Origin: Streptomyces sp. P3
Lineage (GTDB): Bacteria; Actinomycetota; Actinomycetes; Streptomycetales; Streptomycetaceae
NCBI RefSeq assembly: GCF_003032475.1
Contig: NZ_CP028369.1
Location: forward strand, 620,001 to 684,000
DNA length: 64,000 nt
Direction of reading: 5' to 3'
Below are positions 32,507 to 41,168 of the stretch, in pieces. The notes beneath the pieces were generated by a model. It made no database searches and was not told the DNA's origin. It was given only the letters and a program-made list of their open reading frames with translations. The position numbers and the translations under genes are program-made. Positions within the stretch are counted from its first letter, which is position 1, and the number at the start of each line of letters is the position of its first letter.

Positions 32507-34363
32507 TCAGGGGCCTGTCGGGCCCAGGTCGGGGACGTCGGTGAGGTGGGCGTCGGACGTGGTGGCTCCGTGCAGTTCGAGGAGTACCAGGTCGTTGACG
32601 CCGCTGCGCAGGACCGGGGCGGGGACGTAGAGGGTGCGCTGAGGGCCGCGGTTCCAGTAGCGGCCGAGGTGGAAGCCGTTGATCCAGGCCTGGCCCTTGG
32701 TCCAGCCGGGAAGGGACAGGAAGGCGTCGGCCGGGATCCGCACGTCGAAGGTTCCGTGGTGGAACGCGGGACCGGATGAGGCGAAGGCCTCGGGGACGGG
32801 GACCCGGGAGGTGAGGGTCCCGGGGGGCGCGCCCTCGGGGTCGGCGGCCTCCGGGTCGACGGTCCCGGGGTCGGCGGTCTCGGGGGTGGAGGGGGCGGCG
32901 GTCAGGGTCGTGGTGGAGGGGGCGTCCTCGAGCGGGAGGGCGTGGCAGTCCCAGTCCTGAAGGGGTCGTCCCATGAAGGTGACCGGGCCCAGCAGGCCCT
33001 TCGGGACGCCGATGCGGGGCCCGTAGTTGACCCGGCCCATGTTCTCCACGAGCACGTCGAGGACGGCGTCCGCGCGCGGGACGTGGACCGGCAGGGTCTC
33101 CTCGTAGCGCTCGCGCTCCAGGACGCCGGCCGGGGCGCCGTCCACGAAGACCTGGGCCCGGTCCCCCACTCCTCCCTCGAAGTGGAGCAGGCCGTCCCCC
33201 GGGGTGGGGACGGTCGTCCGGTACAGGGTGTAGCCGGCGCGCCGGCCCATGTCGTCGGCGGAGACCGGGTCCGTGGCGCGGACCGGGCGGCCGGCCGGCG
33301 GGATGAGGGGCCTGCGGTGCGTCAACCGGACCGTGGTCGGGGGGAGTTTGGGCGAGGGGGCCGGAACCGGCTCGTCCGGGACCGGAGCGTGGCGGGCGAT
33401 GACCTCACGGAAGGCGTGGTACTTCGGGCCCGGGTCGCCGCTCTCGGTGAGCGGGGCGTCGTAGTCGTAGGAGGTGACGGTGGGCACGTAGGCGTGATGG
33501 TGGTTGGCGCCGTTGGTGTAACCGAAGTTGGTGCCGCCGTGGAACATGTAGATGTTGACGGAGGCGCCCGCGGAGAGGAGCCGGTCCAGGTCGGCGGCGG
33601 CGTCCTCGGCGTCCCTGCCGTGGTGCGGGCCGCCCCAGTGGTCGAACCAGCCGATCCAGAACTCCGAGCACATCAGGGGGCCTTCGGGCTGCGCCTTGCG
33701 GAGCCGGCGCAGCGACTCCTCCACACGGCTGCCGAAGGTGCCGGTGGCGAGGACGCCGGGCAGCGTCCCGTTGCCCAGGTGGTCGCCGGCGGTCTGGTCG
33801 CAGGTGAAGAGCAGTTCCTCGACGCCCCGCGAGCGCAGGGACTGCTCGAGGTGCTCGAGGTAGGCGATGTCGTCGCCGTACGCGCCGTACTCGTTCTCCA
33901 CCTGCACGGCGATGACGGGGCCGCCCGACGCGGCCAAGTACGGCAGGAGCGGCGGAAGCAGGAGGTCGAGGTAGCGGTCGACGGCGTCCGTGAAGCGCGG
34001 GTCGCTGGTGCGCAGGCGGATGTCGGGGTCGGTGGTGAGCCAGTGGGGCAGGCCGCCGCCGTCCCACTCCGCGCAGATGAAGGGGCCGGGGCGGAGGAGG
34101 ACGTGCAGGCCCTCGGCCGCGGCCAGCCGGAGGAAGCGGGGCAGGTCGAGCAGGCCGTCGAGGACCAGGGTGCCGGGTTCGGGCTGGTGGAGGTTCCAGG
34201 GGAGGTACGTCTCGACGGTGTTCAGGCCCATGAGACGGGCCTTGCGCAGCCGGTCGGCCCACTGGTCGGGATGGACGCGGAAGTAGTGCATCGCCCCGGA
34301 GAGGATGCGGAAGGGCTCACCGTGGAGGAGGAAGCCGTCGGAGGTGGTGGTGAGGGCGGGCAT
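32507..34363 (-). CDS. GH35 beta-galactosidase
   Basis: This 618-residue enzyme starts MPALTTTSDGFLLHGEPFRI, with GAAGGGA before ATG 34363. The GH35 TIM barrel shows FRILSGAMHYFRVHPDQWAD, NTVETYLPWNLHQP and RPGPFICAEWDGGG. The proposed acid/base Glu is in VIAVQVENEYGAYG, and the nucleophile Glu is in LMCSEFWIGWFDHWGG. C-terminal jelly-roll domains end with GWTKGQAWINGFHLGRYWNR, the usual GH35 finish. No signal peptide is visible, so it acts inside the cell, probably on galactosides imported by the neighbouring MFS protein. A PETADPGTVDPEAADPEG repeat-like linker near residue 510 is unusual. The 32248-32506 gap to lacI is G-rich without clear sites. Confidence 0.95.
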   Translation of the reverse strand: MPALTTTSDGFLLHGEPFRILSGAMHYFRVHPDQWADRLRKARLMGLNTVETYLPWNLHQPEPGTLVLDGLLDLPRFLRLAAAEGLHVLLRPGPFICAEWDGGGLPHWLTTDPDIRLRTSDPRFTDAVDRYLDLLLPPLLPYLAASGGPVIAVQVENEYGAYGDDIAYLEHLEQSLRSRGVEELLFTCDQTAGDHLGNGTLPGVLATGTFGSRVEESLRRLRKAQPEGPLMCSEFWIGWFDHWGGPHHGRDAEDAAADLDRLLSAGASVNIYMFHGGTNFGYTNGANHHHAYVPTVTSYDYDAPLTESGDPGPKYHAFREVIARHAPVPDEPVPAPSPKLPPTTVRLTHRRPLIPPAGRPVRATDPVSADDMGRRAGYTLYRTTVPTPGDGLLHFEGGVGDRAQVFVDGAPAGVLERERYEETLPVHVPRADAVLDVLVENMGRVNYGPRIGVPKGLLGPVTFMGRPLQDWDCHALPLEDAPSTTTLTAAPSTPETADPGTVDPEAADPEGAPPGTLTSRVPVPEAFASSGPAFHHGTFDVRIPADAFLSLPGWTKGQAWINGFHLGRYWNRGPQRTLYVPAPVLRSGVNDLVLLELHGATTSDAHLTDVPDLGPTGP

Positions 34364-34668
34364 GAGGTCCCTTCGGTGGGGTGGGGCCTGGGGGTGAGTG
34401 GGTGAGGCGTGGGACACGGGTGGGCGTGGATGAGGCATGGGGCGGGCCTCCCAGGGGGTACCTGCGGGGGCGGGGCGCGTGTGGCTGGAGGGCGTGCAGG
34501 TGGTAGGCGTGCAGGTGGAGGGTTGAGCCTCGCTTCGCCTCGCCGTCGCGATCCGCTCCCTCTGCTTGAGCGGCAGCGGATGTGGGGGCGGGTACGGATC
34601 CGGCAGCGGAAGCCGCTGCTCTACGGATGCGGGGGCGGGTACGGATTGTGGGTGCGTTCCGGGTTTTT
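34364..34668. other. Intergenic region between transporter and galactosidase genes
   Basis: The 305 bp are G-rich and hold short duplications: CGGATG(T/C)GGGGGCGGGTACGGAT occurs twice (about 34576 and 34626), and GGCGTGCAGGTGG occurs twice near 34491-34515. No gene and no copy of the 16-bp palindrome is seen, so the galactosidase gene may depend on transcription from the transporter promoter or on an unrecognised one here. Confidence 0.5.
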
Positions 34669-36033
34669 TCAGGGGGACGGGCGGCGGGTCGTCCGGGTGA
34701 GCCAGAGGGTGGCCGCCAGGCAGGCTGCCGAGACGGCCGCGAGGATGAGGGGGACGGCCCGGACGCCCGACCACTCGATGATCTTGCCGAGTGCCGGGCC
34801 CGCCGCCACGCCGCCCAGCATGGACGCGGCCATGACGATCGCGCCTGCCCGGCGGGCGCCCGGTGCGACCCGGCTGAGCCAGGGCAGGCCGGTGGGGAAG
34901 ATCGGTGCGATGAAGAGGCCCACGCCGGCGTAGGCGTAGGGGGCGACGTCCGGGATCGCCGCCAGCAGGAGACAGGCCGTCATGCCGGCGCAGGAGACCG
35001 TGATGATCGTCTGGGCGGAGAGGCGCAGGGCGATCGGGGCGGCCAGGAAGCGACCGACGGTCATCATCAGCCAGTAGACGCTGGTAGCGGTGGCGGCCGC
35101 CCCCGCGCCGTAGCCGACGGACTCCAGGTGGGTGGGTTCCCACCCGCCCACACCTGCCTCGATGCCCACGTGAAGGACGTAGAGGGTGACGAACACGGCG
35201 AGGACGGAGCGAAGGGCCGCCCCTACGGGCGTGCCTGCCCCGGTGTAGGGGGCTCGGGCCTCCGTTTCGGCGGACGCGGTGTCGGCGGACGCGGTGTCGG
35301 CAGATGCGGGCTGGGGGGCGTGGTCCCTGACGCCCCGCAGGCAGAGCAGCAGGGGGAGGTTGGCGAGGGCGAAGACCAGGAAGAGAGCCGGGTAGTGCTC
35401 GGAACCGACAATTCCGATCAGGGCCGGCCCCAGGATCGCGCCGACGCCGAAGTGGGCGTTGAGGATGTTGAGCATCGCGGTGGAACGGCGTCCGAAGCCC
35501 GTCGCGAACAGTCGGTTGAGGCCGTAGTCGATACCGCCGAAGCCGATGCCGGCGAGAAGGGCCGCGAGGATGGCGAGGGGCCAGTCGGGGGCGAGCGCGA
35601 ACCCTGCGGCCCCGGCCGCCATCAACAGGTAGGCGACGGCGAGGATCCTGCGGTTGCCGGTGCGTCCGAAGCGGCGGTCGAAGAGGAGGACACCGGCGAC
35701 CCCGCCCGCGAAGTGGGCGCTCAGACCGAGGCCCGCGGCGGAGGGGGAGAGTCCGAACTCCTCGCGGAGGGCGGGGATCGACGGCCCGTAGAGGGCCTGG
35801 AGCACGCCGATGAGCACGAACCCGAAGCAGGACGCGACCACGGCGGACGTCGTGAAGACGGGGCCGGCCTCTGCGGTGCCGGGGCCGGCCTCCACGGTGC
35901 CGGGGCCGGCTGCGGCGACGGGCCCGGCCTGGGCGTCGGCGACGGGACCCGCTTCGGCGGCGACGAGCCCGGCCCGGGTGGGCGACGGGGAGTCGGTGGC
36001 CGGGGCGCGCTGTGCCGTGGGGTGGTCGGTCAC
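34669..36033 (-). CDS. MFS transporter, probable sugar permease
   Basis: This 454-residue major-facilitator protein starts at GTG 36033. The first ~55 residues are an unusual cytoplasmic tail of AGPV-type repeats (EAGPVADAQAGPVAAAGPGT). About 12 membrane helices follow, beginning TTSAVVASCFGFVLIGVLQA. Typical loop motifs include LLFDRRFGRTGNRRILAV between helices 2 and 3. A second short repeat (ASADTASADTASAETE) sits in the central loop. It lies upstream of the beta-galactosidase gene and is preceded by the LacI-type operator. Substrate is inferred from context only. Confidence 0.9.
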   Translation of the reverse strand: MTDHPTAQRAPATDSPSPTRAGLVAAEAGPVADAQAGPVAAAGPGTVEAGPGTAEAGPVFTTSAVVASCFGFVLIGVLQALYGPSIPALREEFGLSPSAAGLGLSAHFAGGVAGVLLFDRRFGRTGNRRILAVAYLLMAAGAAGFALAPDWPLAILAALLAGIGFGGIDYGLNRLFATGFGRRSTAMLNILNAHFGVGAILGPALIGIVGSEHYPALFLVFALANLPLLLCLRGVRDHAPQPASADTASADTASAETEARAPYTGAGTPVGAALRSVLAVFVTLYVLHVGIEAGVGGWEPTHLESVGYGAGAAATATSVYWLMMTVGRFLAAPIALRLSAQTIITVSCAGMTACLLLAAIPDVAPYAYAGVGLFIAPIFPTGLPWLSRVAPGARRAGAIVMAASMLGGVAAGPALGKIIEWSGVRAVPLILAAVSAACLAATLWLTRTTRRPSP

Positions 36034-36097
36034 GCGGACTCCAGGACGGACGGCCCACGGCGTCGTGGGGTGCGGTGTGATGCTCCGACGACCGTCG

Positions 36098-36113
36098 ATG
36101 TTACCGGTAACAT
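36098..36113. promoter_or_regulatory. LacI-type operator palindrome
   Basis: ATGTTACCGGTAACAT is a perfect 16-bp palindrome with a central CG, the form bound by LacI-family regulators. It lies 65 bp upstream of the leftward MFS start and in the shared gap with the rightward acyltransferase gene. The nearby LacI regulator at 31.1 kb is the obvious binder. Confidence 0.75.
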
Positions 36114-36249
36114 GCGGGGCGTCAAGAGCGCGGCGGAGTCCCGCGGAACCGGCCCCGGCGCTCGGTGCGGGGAGTCGTCAGGGCACGGCTTGGTTGCGAC
36201 AACGCGGTCGGCCTGTAAGGGAGTCGGCGACGGCGGCAGCATGCGGGGC

Positions 36250-37665
36250 ATGAGCCGAGACCGGTACGTCGACTTCCTGCGAGCCTGGGCGATCCTGCTC
36301 GTGGTGCTGGGGCACTGGCTGATCACCGGGCTGGTCCGGCACCCGGACGGGACCCTCACCGCGCCGGAGATGCTGCTCGCACTGCCCTGGACGCAGTGGC
36401 TGACGCTGGGCTTCCAGATCATGCCGCTGTTCTTCCTGGCCGGCGGACACGCCGCCGGTGGCTCCTGGGCACGGAGCCGGGAGGCCGGCGCGAGCGCCGC
36501 CGGGTGGGTGGGGCAGCGGGCGGTGCGCCTGCTGCTGCCCACGGCCGCGTACAGCGGTCTCGTGCTGCTCGCCGTCGGCGTGTGCGCCCCGCTCGGCGTG
36601 GATCCCGCCACCCTCGCGCTCGTGGGATGGGCGATGGCCATGCAGTTCTGGTTCCTGCCGGTGTACCTGCTGCTCAGCGCCCTGACGCCGACGCTGTACG
36701 CCCTGCACGAACGGTGGGGCCCGCGCGTGCCCGTGGTCATGGGCATCGTCGGGTTCGGCGTCGGCGTGTTCGTCGCGGCCGTCGGGTCGTCGCGCTCCGT
36801 ACTCGTCGAGGCCGTCGGGGCGGTGAACTACCTGCTCGTGTGGGGCGTCGTCTACCAACTCGGCTTCTGCTGGCGGGAAGGGCTGCTGACCGGCCGCGGG
36901 TGGCGGGCGCCGGCCGCTCTGGCGCTGGGCGGCGGGGCGGTGTTCGCCGCTCTTGTCGGACCCGGGCCGTTTCCGGTCGGCCTCATCCTGGTGACGGGCC
37001 AGGAGCTGAGCAACACCGATCCGCCGTCGGCAGCCCTGCTGGCCTGGGCGGTGGCGCAGGTGGGGGTGGCGCTGTGGATCGCGCCGGCCGTCCGCAGGGC
37101 GCTGGAACGGGAGCGGGCAGAACGGGCGGTGCGGGTGCTGGGGGCCGGCAGCATGACGCTCTACCTGTGGCACATGCTGCCCGTACTGATCATCGCCGCC
37201 GCGTTCTACCTCACCGGCCTCGCCCCCGAACCCCGGTACGGCTCGGCCGGCTGGTGGGCCTGGCGCGTGCCGTGGTTGCTGGTGCTGGGGACGGTTCTGG
37301 CCGGGGCGGTCCGGGCGTTGCGTCCGCTGGAGCGAAGGCTGGCCTCCGTGGAGAGGGCCGTCCGGCCCGACGCCGGGCTGCGCGAGGCGGCGGCCTGGCG
37401 CGTATGGGCGGGGCTCGGGGTGAGCGTCTGTGCGCTGACCTACTTCGCGGGCCACGGTTTCGCACCCGGAGGCGCGTTTCCCGCCCCGGCGGCGGTGGGG
37501 CTGGGAGCGGGCACGGCGCTACTGGCCCTCCCCCGCCGGGGCGGCGACCCGCACGGCGTGGACGACACGGAGGGCGGGAAGGACCTGGGCGGCGACGAAC
37601 GGGAGGGCCCGGGCGACATCGGCCACGACCCCGGGGACGACGGGGAGTTGCAGCGGGTCGTCTGA
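36250..37665 (+). CDS. Acyltransferase-3 family membrane protein
   Basis: The product is 471 residues if started at MSRDRYVDFLRAWAILLVVL. An ATG three codons upstream is possible. The N-terminal signature YVDFLRAWAILLVVLGHW with the catalytic-type His and ~10 hydrophobic helices mark the acyltransferase_3/OafA class. Typical features are FQIMPLFFLAGGHAAGGSWA, FWFLPVYLLLSALTP and SMTLYLWHMLPVLI. It would transfer acyl groups to an exported glycan or small molecule at the membrane. The C-terminal ~40 residues are Gly/Asp-rich and hydrophilic. It is transcribed away from the MFS gene. The 37666-37951 gap after it is degenerate GC-rich repeat with no gene. Confidence 0.9.
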   Translation: MSRDRYVDFLRAWAILLVVLGHWLITGLVRHPDGTLTAPEMLLALPWTQWLTLGFQIMPLFFLAGGHAAGGSWARSREAGASAAGWVGQRAVRLLLPTAAYSGLVLLAVGVCAPLGVDPATLALVGWAMAMQFWFLPVYLLLSALTPTLYALHERWGPRVPVVMGIVGFGVGVFVAAVGSSRSVLVEAVGAVNYLLVWGVVYQLGFCWREGLLTGRGWRAPAALALGGGAVFAALVGPGPFPVGLILVTGQELSNTDPPSAALLAWAVAQVGVALWIAPAVRRALERERAERAVRVLGAGSMTLYLWHMLPVLIIAAAFYLTGLAPEPRYGSAGWWAWRVPWLLVLGTVLAGAVRALRPLERRLASVERAVRPDAGLREAAAWRVWAGLGVSVCALTYFAGHGFAPGGAFPAPAAVGLGAGTALLALPRRGGDPHGVDDTEGGKDLGGDEREGPGDIGHDPGDDGELQRVV

Positions 37666-37951
37666 CGGACGACGCCGGCCCGCCGATCGCGAGCTGCGCG
37701 ACGACACCGGCCCGGCCGGTCGCCAGCTGTGGAGGGACGCCGGCCCGGTCGGTCGACGACCTGTGGGGGGCCGGGCCGGTCGCTAGGTGTGGGGGCACGC
37801 CGGAGGGCTGGTCGTGGGAGGCGGGAGGGTGCCGGCCCGGCCGGCTGGTCGTGCGCGGTGCCGGCCCAGCCGGCCGGGCCGGCCAAAGGCGCGCCGGGGG
37901 CGGAGCGGGTGGTCAGGCCGGTCGGAGGCGTGCCGACGCGGGAACGGGTGG

Positions 37952-39076
37952 TCAGGCCGGGCGCTTGCGGGGCGTCGCCTTCTTCGCCGTCTTCTTGGCC
38001 GCCGTCTTCGCGGTCGTCTTCGCGCTAGTCCCGGCCGTCGCCTTCTTCGCCGTCGACGTCGTCGTCGTCTTCTTCGCCGCGCTCTTCTTGGCCGTGCTCC
38101 CGCTCGCCGTCGCCTTCTTCGCGGCCCGGGTGGACTGCGCCGTCGACTTCCGCGGCGCGGCCGTGGACTTCTTCGCCGTCGACGTCGACTTCTTGCCGCC
38201 CGTCTGCTTGGGCGAGGCGCCGGCCGACTTGCGCTGGGGCAGACGTCTGACCTCAGCCTTCTCGGCGGCCCCCGGCTCCTGTGCGGCGTCCGACGCCTCA
38301 CCACGCGACTCCTTCGCCGCCCGGACGCTCTTCTCCAGGGCCGCCATCAGATCCAGTACCTTGCCGCTGGACGGCGCGACCGGGGCCTCCGGGGGCGCCT
38401 CGCCGGCCGCCTTCGCCGCGACGACCTCCTCCACCGCCTCGCGGTACTCGTCGTGCAGGTCCGCCAGGTCGACCTCGCCGAGGGTGTCCATCAGGGCGTC
38501 CGCGAGGTCCAGTTCGTTGTCGCGGACGGTGACGGAGGTGTCCGGGGCGACGCCCTCCGGCGCGCGGACCTCGTCCGGCCAGAGCAGGCCGTGCATGGCG
38601 ATCGCCTCGCCGACCACGCGGAGCATGCCGAGGCGCTCACGGCCGCGGAGGGCGTACTTCGCGATCGCGACCTTGTGGCTGCGCTTCAGTGCCTCCCGGA
38701 GCAGGGTGTACGGCTTGGCCGCCTGGGCGCCGCCCGCCTGGAGGTAGTAGGCGGCGTCCATCTGGAGCGGGTCGATCCGGTCGGCCGGCACGAAGGCCAC
38801 GATCTCGATGGTCTTGGCGGTCGGGAGCGGAAGGTGGGACAGGTCCTCGTCGGTGATCGGGATGATCGTGCCGTCCGCGTCCTCGTAGCCCTTGCCGATC
38901 TCCGCCGACGTCACCTCGCGCTCCTCCAGCTCGCAGACCTTGCGGTAGCGAATGCGGCCGCCGTCCTCCGTGTGGATCTGGCGGAAGGAGATCGAATGGT
39001 TCTCGGTGGCGTTCACCAGCTTGATCGGGATGCTGACGAGGCCGAAGGAGATGGCGCCGTTCCAGATGGATCTCAC
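37952..39076 (-). CDS. ku: Ku DNA end-binding protein with Lys/Ala-rich tail
   Basis: The conserved Ku start VRSIWNGAISFGLVSIPIKL corresponds to GTG 39076, preceded by GGAAGG. An ATG 11 codons upstream is an alternative. The core beta-barrel region reads ATENHSISFRQIHTEDGGRI and KTIEIVAFVPADRIDPLQMD, followed by the ring segment. After residue ~255 there is an extended tail of about 120 residues, ending in repeated KKSTAAPRKSTAQ/AKKTAKKA units like histone H1. This tail probably adds DNA binding. Ku homodimers load on double-strand breaks and recruit LigD. The gene is divergent from ligD. Confidence 0.95.
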   Translation of the reverse strand: MRSIWNGAISFGLVSIPIKLVNATENHSISFRQIHTEDGGRIRYRKVCELEEREVTSAEIGKGYEDADGTIIPITDEDLSHLPLPTAKTIEIVAFVPADRIDPLQMDAAYYLQAGGAQAAKPYTLLREALKRSHKVAIAKYALRGRERLGMLRVVGEAIAMHGLLWPDEVRAPEGVAPDTSVTVRDNELDLADALMDTLGEVDLADLHDEYREAVEEVVAAKAAGEAPPEAPVAPSSGKVLDLMAALEKSVRAAKESRGEASDAAQEPGAAEKAEVRRLPQRKSAGASPKQTGGKKSTSTAKKSTAAPRKSTAQSTRAAKKATASGSTAKKSAAKKTTTTSTAKKATAGTSAKTTAKTAAKKTAKKATPRKRPA

Positions 39077-39145
39077 GTGCAGCACCTTCCGGCCGAGCGT
39101 GGATGACATGAGGTGGTATAAGGCGTTTTGTGTGATTCTCATGGT

Positions 39146-40027
39146 ATGACGCCGATCACCGAAGTGGAGGGCAGGCGGCTCGCGCTCAGCAACCTGGAGA
39201 AGGTGCTGTACCCGGCGACCGGCTTCACGAAGGGCGAGGTGCTGCACTACTACGCGACCGTGGCGGACGTCCTGCTCCCCCATCTGCGGGACCGGCCGCT
39301 GTCCTTCCTTCGCTACCCGGACGGGCCCGGCGGCCAGGTCTTCTTCGCCAAGAACGTGCCACCGGGGACGCCCGACTGGGTCACCACCGCCGAAGTGCCT
39401 CGGTCGGAGGGGCCGGCCCGGATGGTGGTCGTGCAGGATCTGCCGAGTCTGGTGTGGGCGGCGAATCTCGTCACCGAGTTCCATACGCCCCAGTGGGTGA
39501 TGCAGGAGCCGGAGACCGCCGACCGGCTCGTCTTCGACCTCGACCCCGGCGCGCCCGCCACGGTCGTCGAATGCTGCGAGGTCGCCGTGTGGCTGCGGGA
39601 GCGGCTGGCTCAGGACGGGATCGAGGCGTATCCGAAGACCTCCGGGTCCAAGGGGCTGCACCTGCTGGCGGCGGTGCGGGGGGCCTCGTCCGAACGGGTC
39701 ACGGAGTACGCCAAGCGGCTGGCCGTGGAAGCGGAGCAGGCTGCTCCGCGTCTGGTGCTGCATCGCATGACGCGGAGTCTGCGGCCGGGGAAGGTGTTCG
39801 TGGACTGGAGTCAGAACGCGGCGCGCAAGACGACGGCCACGCCGTACACGCTGCGGGCGCGGGCGGAGCCGACGGTCTCGGCGCCGGTCACCTGGGAGGA
39901 GGTGGAGGAGTGCCGGTCGGCGGGGGCGCTCACGTTCTTCGCGGGGGATGTCGCTTCGCGGGTGCGGGATTTCGGCGATCTGGCGGGGGCGTTGTTCGAG
40001 GAGGGGCGGGCGGGGGTGGTGCCGTGA
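39146..40027 (+). CDS. ligD: LigD polymerase/primase domain protein
   Basis: This 293-residue protein starts MTPITEVEGRRLALSNLEKV. It is the primase-polymerase (PolDom) part of LigD alone, without ligase or phosphoesterase domains. Typical blocks are FLRYPDGPGGQVFFAKNVPP, FDLDPGAPATVVECCEVAVW (metal-binding DxD), YPKTSGSKGLHLLAAVRG and VFVDWSQNAARKTTATPYTL. It fills ends and adds nucleotides during non-homologous end joining. Separate domains are normal in Streptomyces. Only ~70 bp separate it from ku, and little leader is present, so it may be leaderless. Confidence 0.95.
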   Translation: MTPITEVEGRRLALSNLEKVLYPATGFTKGEVLHYYATVADVLLPHLRDRPLSFLRYPDGPGGQVFFAKNVPPGTPDWVTTAEVPRSEGPARMVVVQDLPSLVWAANLVTEFHTPQWVMQEPETADRLVFDLDPGAPATVVECCEVAVWLRERLAQDGIEAYPKTSGSKGLHLLAAVRGASSERVTEYAKRLAVEAEQAAPRLVLHRMTRSLRPGKVFVDWSQNAARKTTATPYTLRARAEPTVSAPVTWEEVEECRSAGALTFFAGDVASRVRDFGDLAGALFEEGRAGVVP

Positions 40028-40059
40028 GGGGGCGGGGGCTCGGGCTTTTTCGCCCCCGC

Positions 40060-40300
40060 CGCCCCTACCCGTGATCAGGGGCGCCGCCCCTTCGGCCCCG
40101 TCAGGGGGCGCTGCCCCCGACCCCCGTATCGGCCCTGAAGGGGCCTCGTCCTCGAACGCCGGACGGGCTGATGGGCAGGGTGCCTCGAGACTCCTGGACG
40201 CCGGGCAGGCTGAACGGGTGGGACCCGCCCCGGCGTCGCCGGACGGGCCGATGACAGGATGTCCGGTTCCTGGACGCCGGGCAGGCGACGGGGTGGGGGG
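40060..40300. repeat. REP-like intergenic repeats
   Basis: The gap between ligD and the NERD gene holds GC palindromic pieces (GGGGCGCCGCCCC-like) and four related cores: CGCCGGACGGGCTGA, CGCCGGGCAGGCTGA, CGCCGGACGGGCCGA and CGCCGGGCAGGCGAC. These resemble the dispersed intergenic repeats of Streptomyces genomes. There is no gene. Confidence 0.6.
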
Positions 40301-40302
40301 TG

Positions 40303-41106
40303 TCAGGCTTCTGACCAGGTCTTGCGGTCTCTGGCCATCGCGTGGAGGGCCTCCACGTCTGCCGGTTTGAGGACTCCGCCCAGGCGGGCCAGGTCGGGGA
40401 GGTCGGTGTCGGTCAGGACGCGGACCTGGCGCGGGGGGCCGGTGAAGGCGACGTCCGTCGGGCCCACCAGGGCGAGTACGGGACGGACCTCGGCCGTGAG
40501 CGCGTGGGACGCGCGGTCGGCGTCGTCCCGGATTCTGCGCAGCAGGGGCTCCGGCTGCCGGCGCCCCAGCCCGACCACCGGGTCGGCGATCCGCACCCGG
40601 TGCTTACGGGCGTACAGCGCGTGGACGGCGAACAGGCCCGCCGGGCCGATGGCCAGGTGGTGGAGCCGGTCGCCGCCCGGGAGCGGGAGGGAGTGCAGCG
40701 TGTGCCAGCCCGCGCCGTCGAGACGGTCCAGCGCATCGCCGACCGTCTGCTCCGCCGCGAGGGAACGCCGGCGCGGATCGGTGCGCAGCCGGTGGGCGGG
40801 GCCGGGGTCGCGGTCGAGGTCGACCAGGAGGGCCTCGCCGGGGCGGTTGGGGGCCAGGTCGTCGTCCGGATGGAGGGCGAGCCGGGCCAGCTCCGCGGGC
40901 GTGGGGACGGGGGGCGGGCCGACCGTGACCGGGCCGGTGACGAAGGGGCCGAGGACCTCCAGGACGTCCTCCCTGCGGTCGTCGACGATCACATTGATCC
41001 TGGCCGCCTCACGGTCGTACCAGGCGATGTTCCTGCCGTCCGTGAGGCAGACGTAGAGCCGCTCCCGGCCATGCCTCCAGGTCGGTATGACGCGCAGTCC
41101 GTTCAT
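40303..41106 (-). CDS. NERD-domain protein, full length
   Basis: This 267-residue protein starts MNGLRVIPTWRHGRERLYVC, and the N-terminal ~60 residues form a small domain (DGRNIAWYDREAARINVIVD). The NERD (nuclease-related) domain spans about residues 115-225: RRSLAAEQTVGDALDRLDGA, GWHTLHSLPLPGGDRLHHLA, and IGPAGLFAVHALYARKHRVR. In this member the usual D...N/E-x-K metal-site pattern is partly altered (GLFAVHAL in place of GVFVINTK). It is a relative, not a twin, of the three NERD remnants in the island. Function is unproven. Confidence 0.82.
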   Translation of the reverse strand: MNGLRVIPTWRHGRERLYVCLTDGRNIAWYDREAARINVIVDDRREDVLEVLGPFVTGPVTVGPPPVPTPAELARLALHPDDDLAPNRPGEALLVDLDRDPGPAHRLRTDPRRRSLAAEQTVGDALDRLDGAGWHTLHSLPLPGGDRLHHLAIGPAGLFAVHALYARKHRVRIADPVVGLGRRQPEPLLRRIRDDADRASHALTAEVRPVLALVGPTDVAFTGPPRQVRVLTDTDLPDLARLGGVLKPADVEALHAMARDRKTWSEA

Positions 41107-41168
41107 GCACCATCACCCCACGACCATGGGAACAGGAGGGACGCTCCGGGGCAAGAAGGCGGTTACCC

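Noticed and set aside
32507..36058. A 1183-codon leftward open frame spanning the galactosidase and most of the MFS gene
   Set aside because: Only 32507-34363 encodes the GH35 enzyme. The upstream part is Arg/Pro-rich shadow translation in the wrong frame of the transporter gene, and a good ribosome-binding site precedes ATG 34363.
34582..36240. Long rightward open frame upstream of the acyltransferase start
   Set aside because: The translation is Gly/Arg/Glu-rich with no domain, antisense to the MFS gene. The acyltransferase-3 signature starts at 36250.
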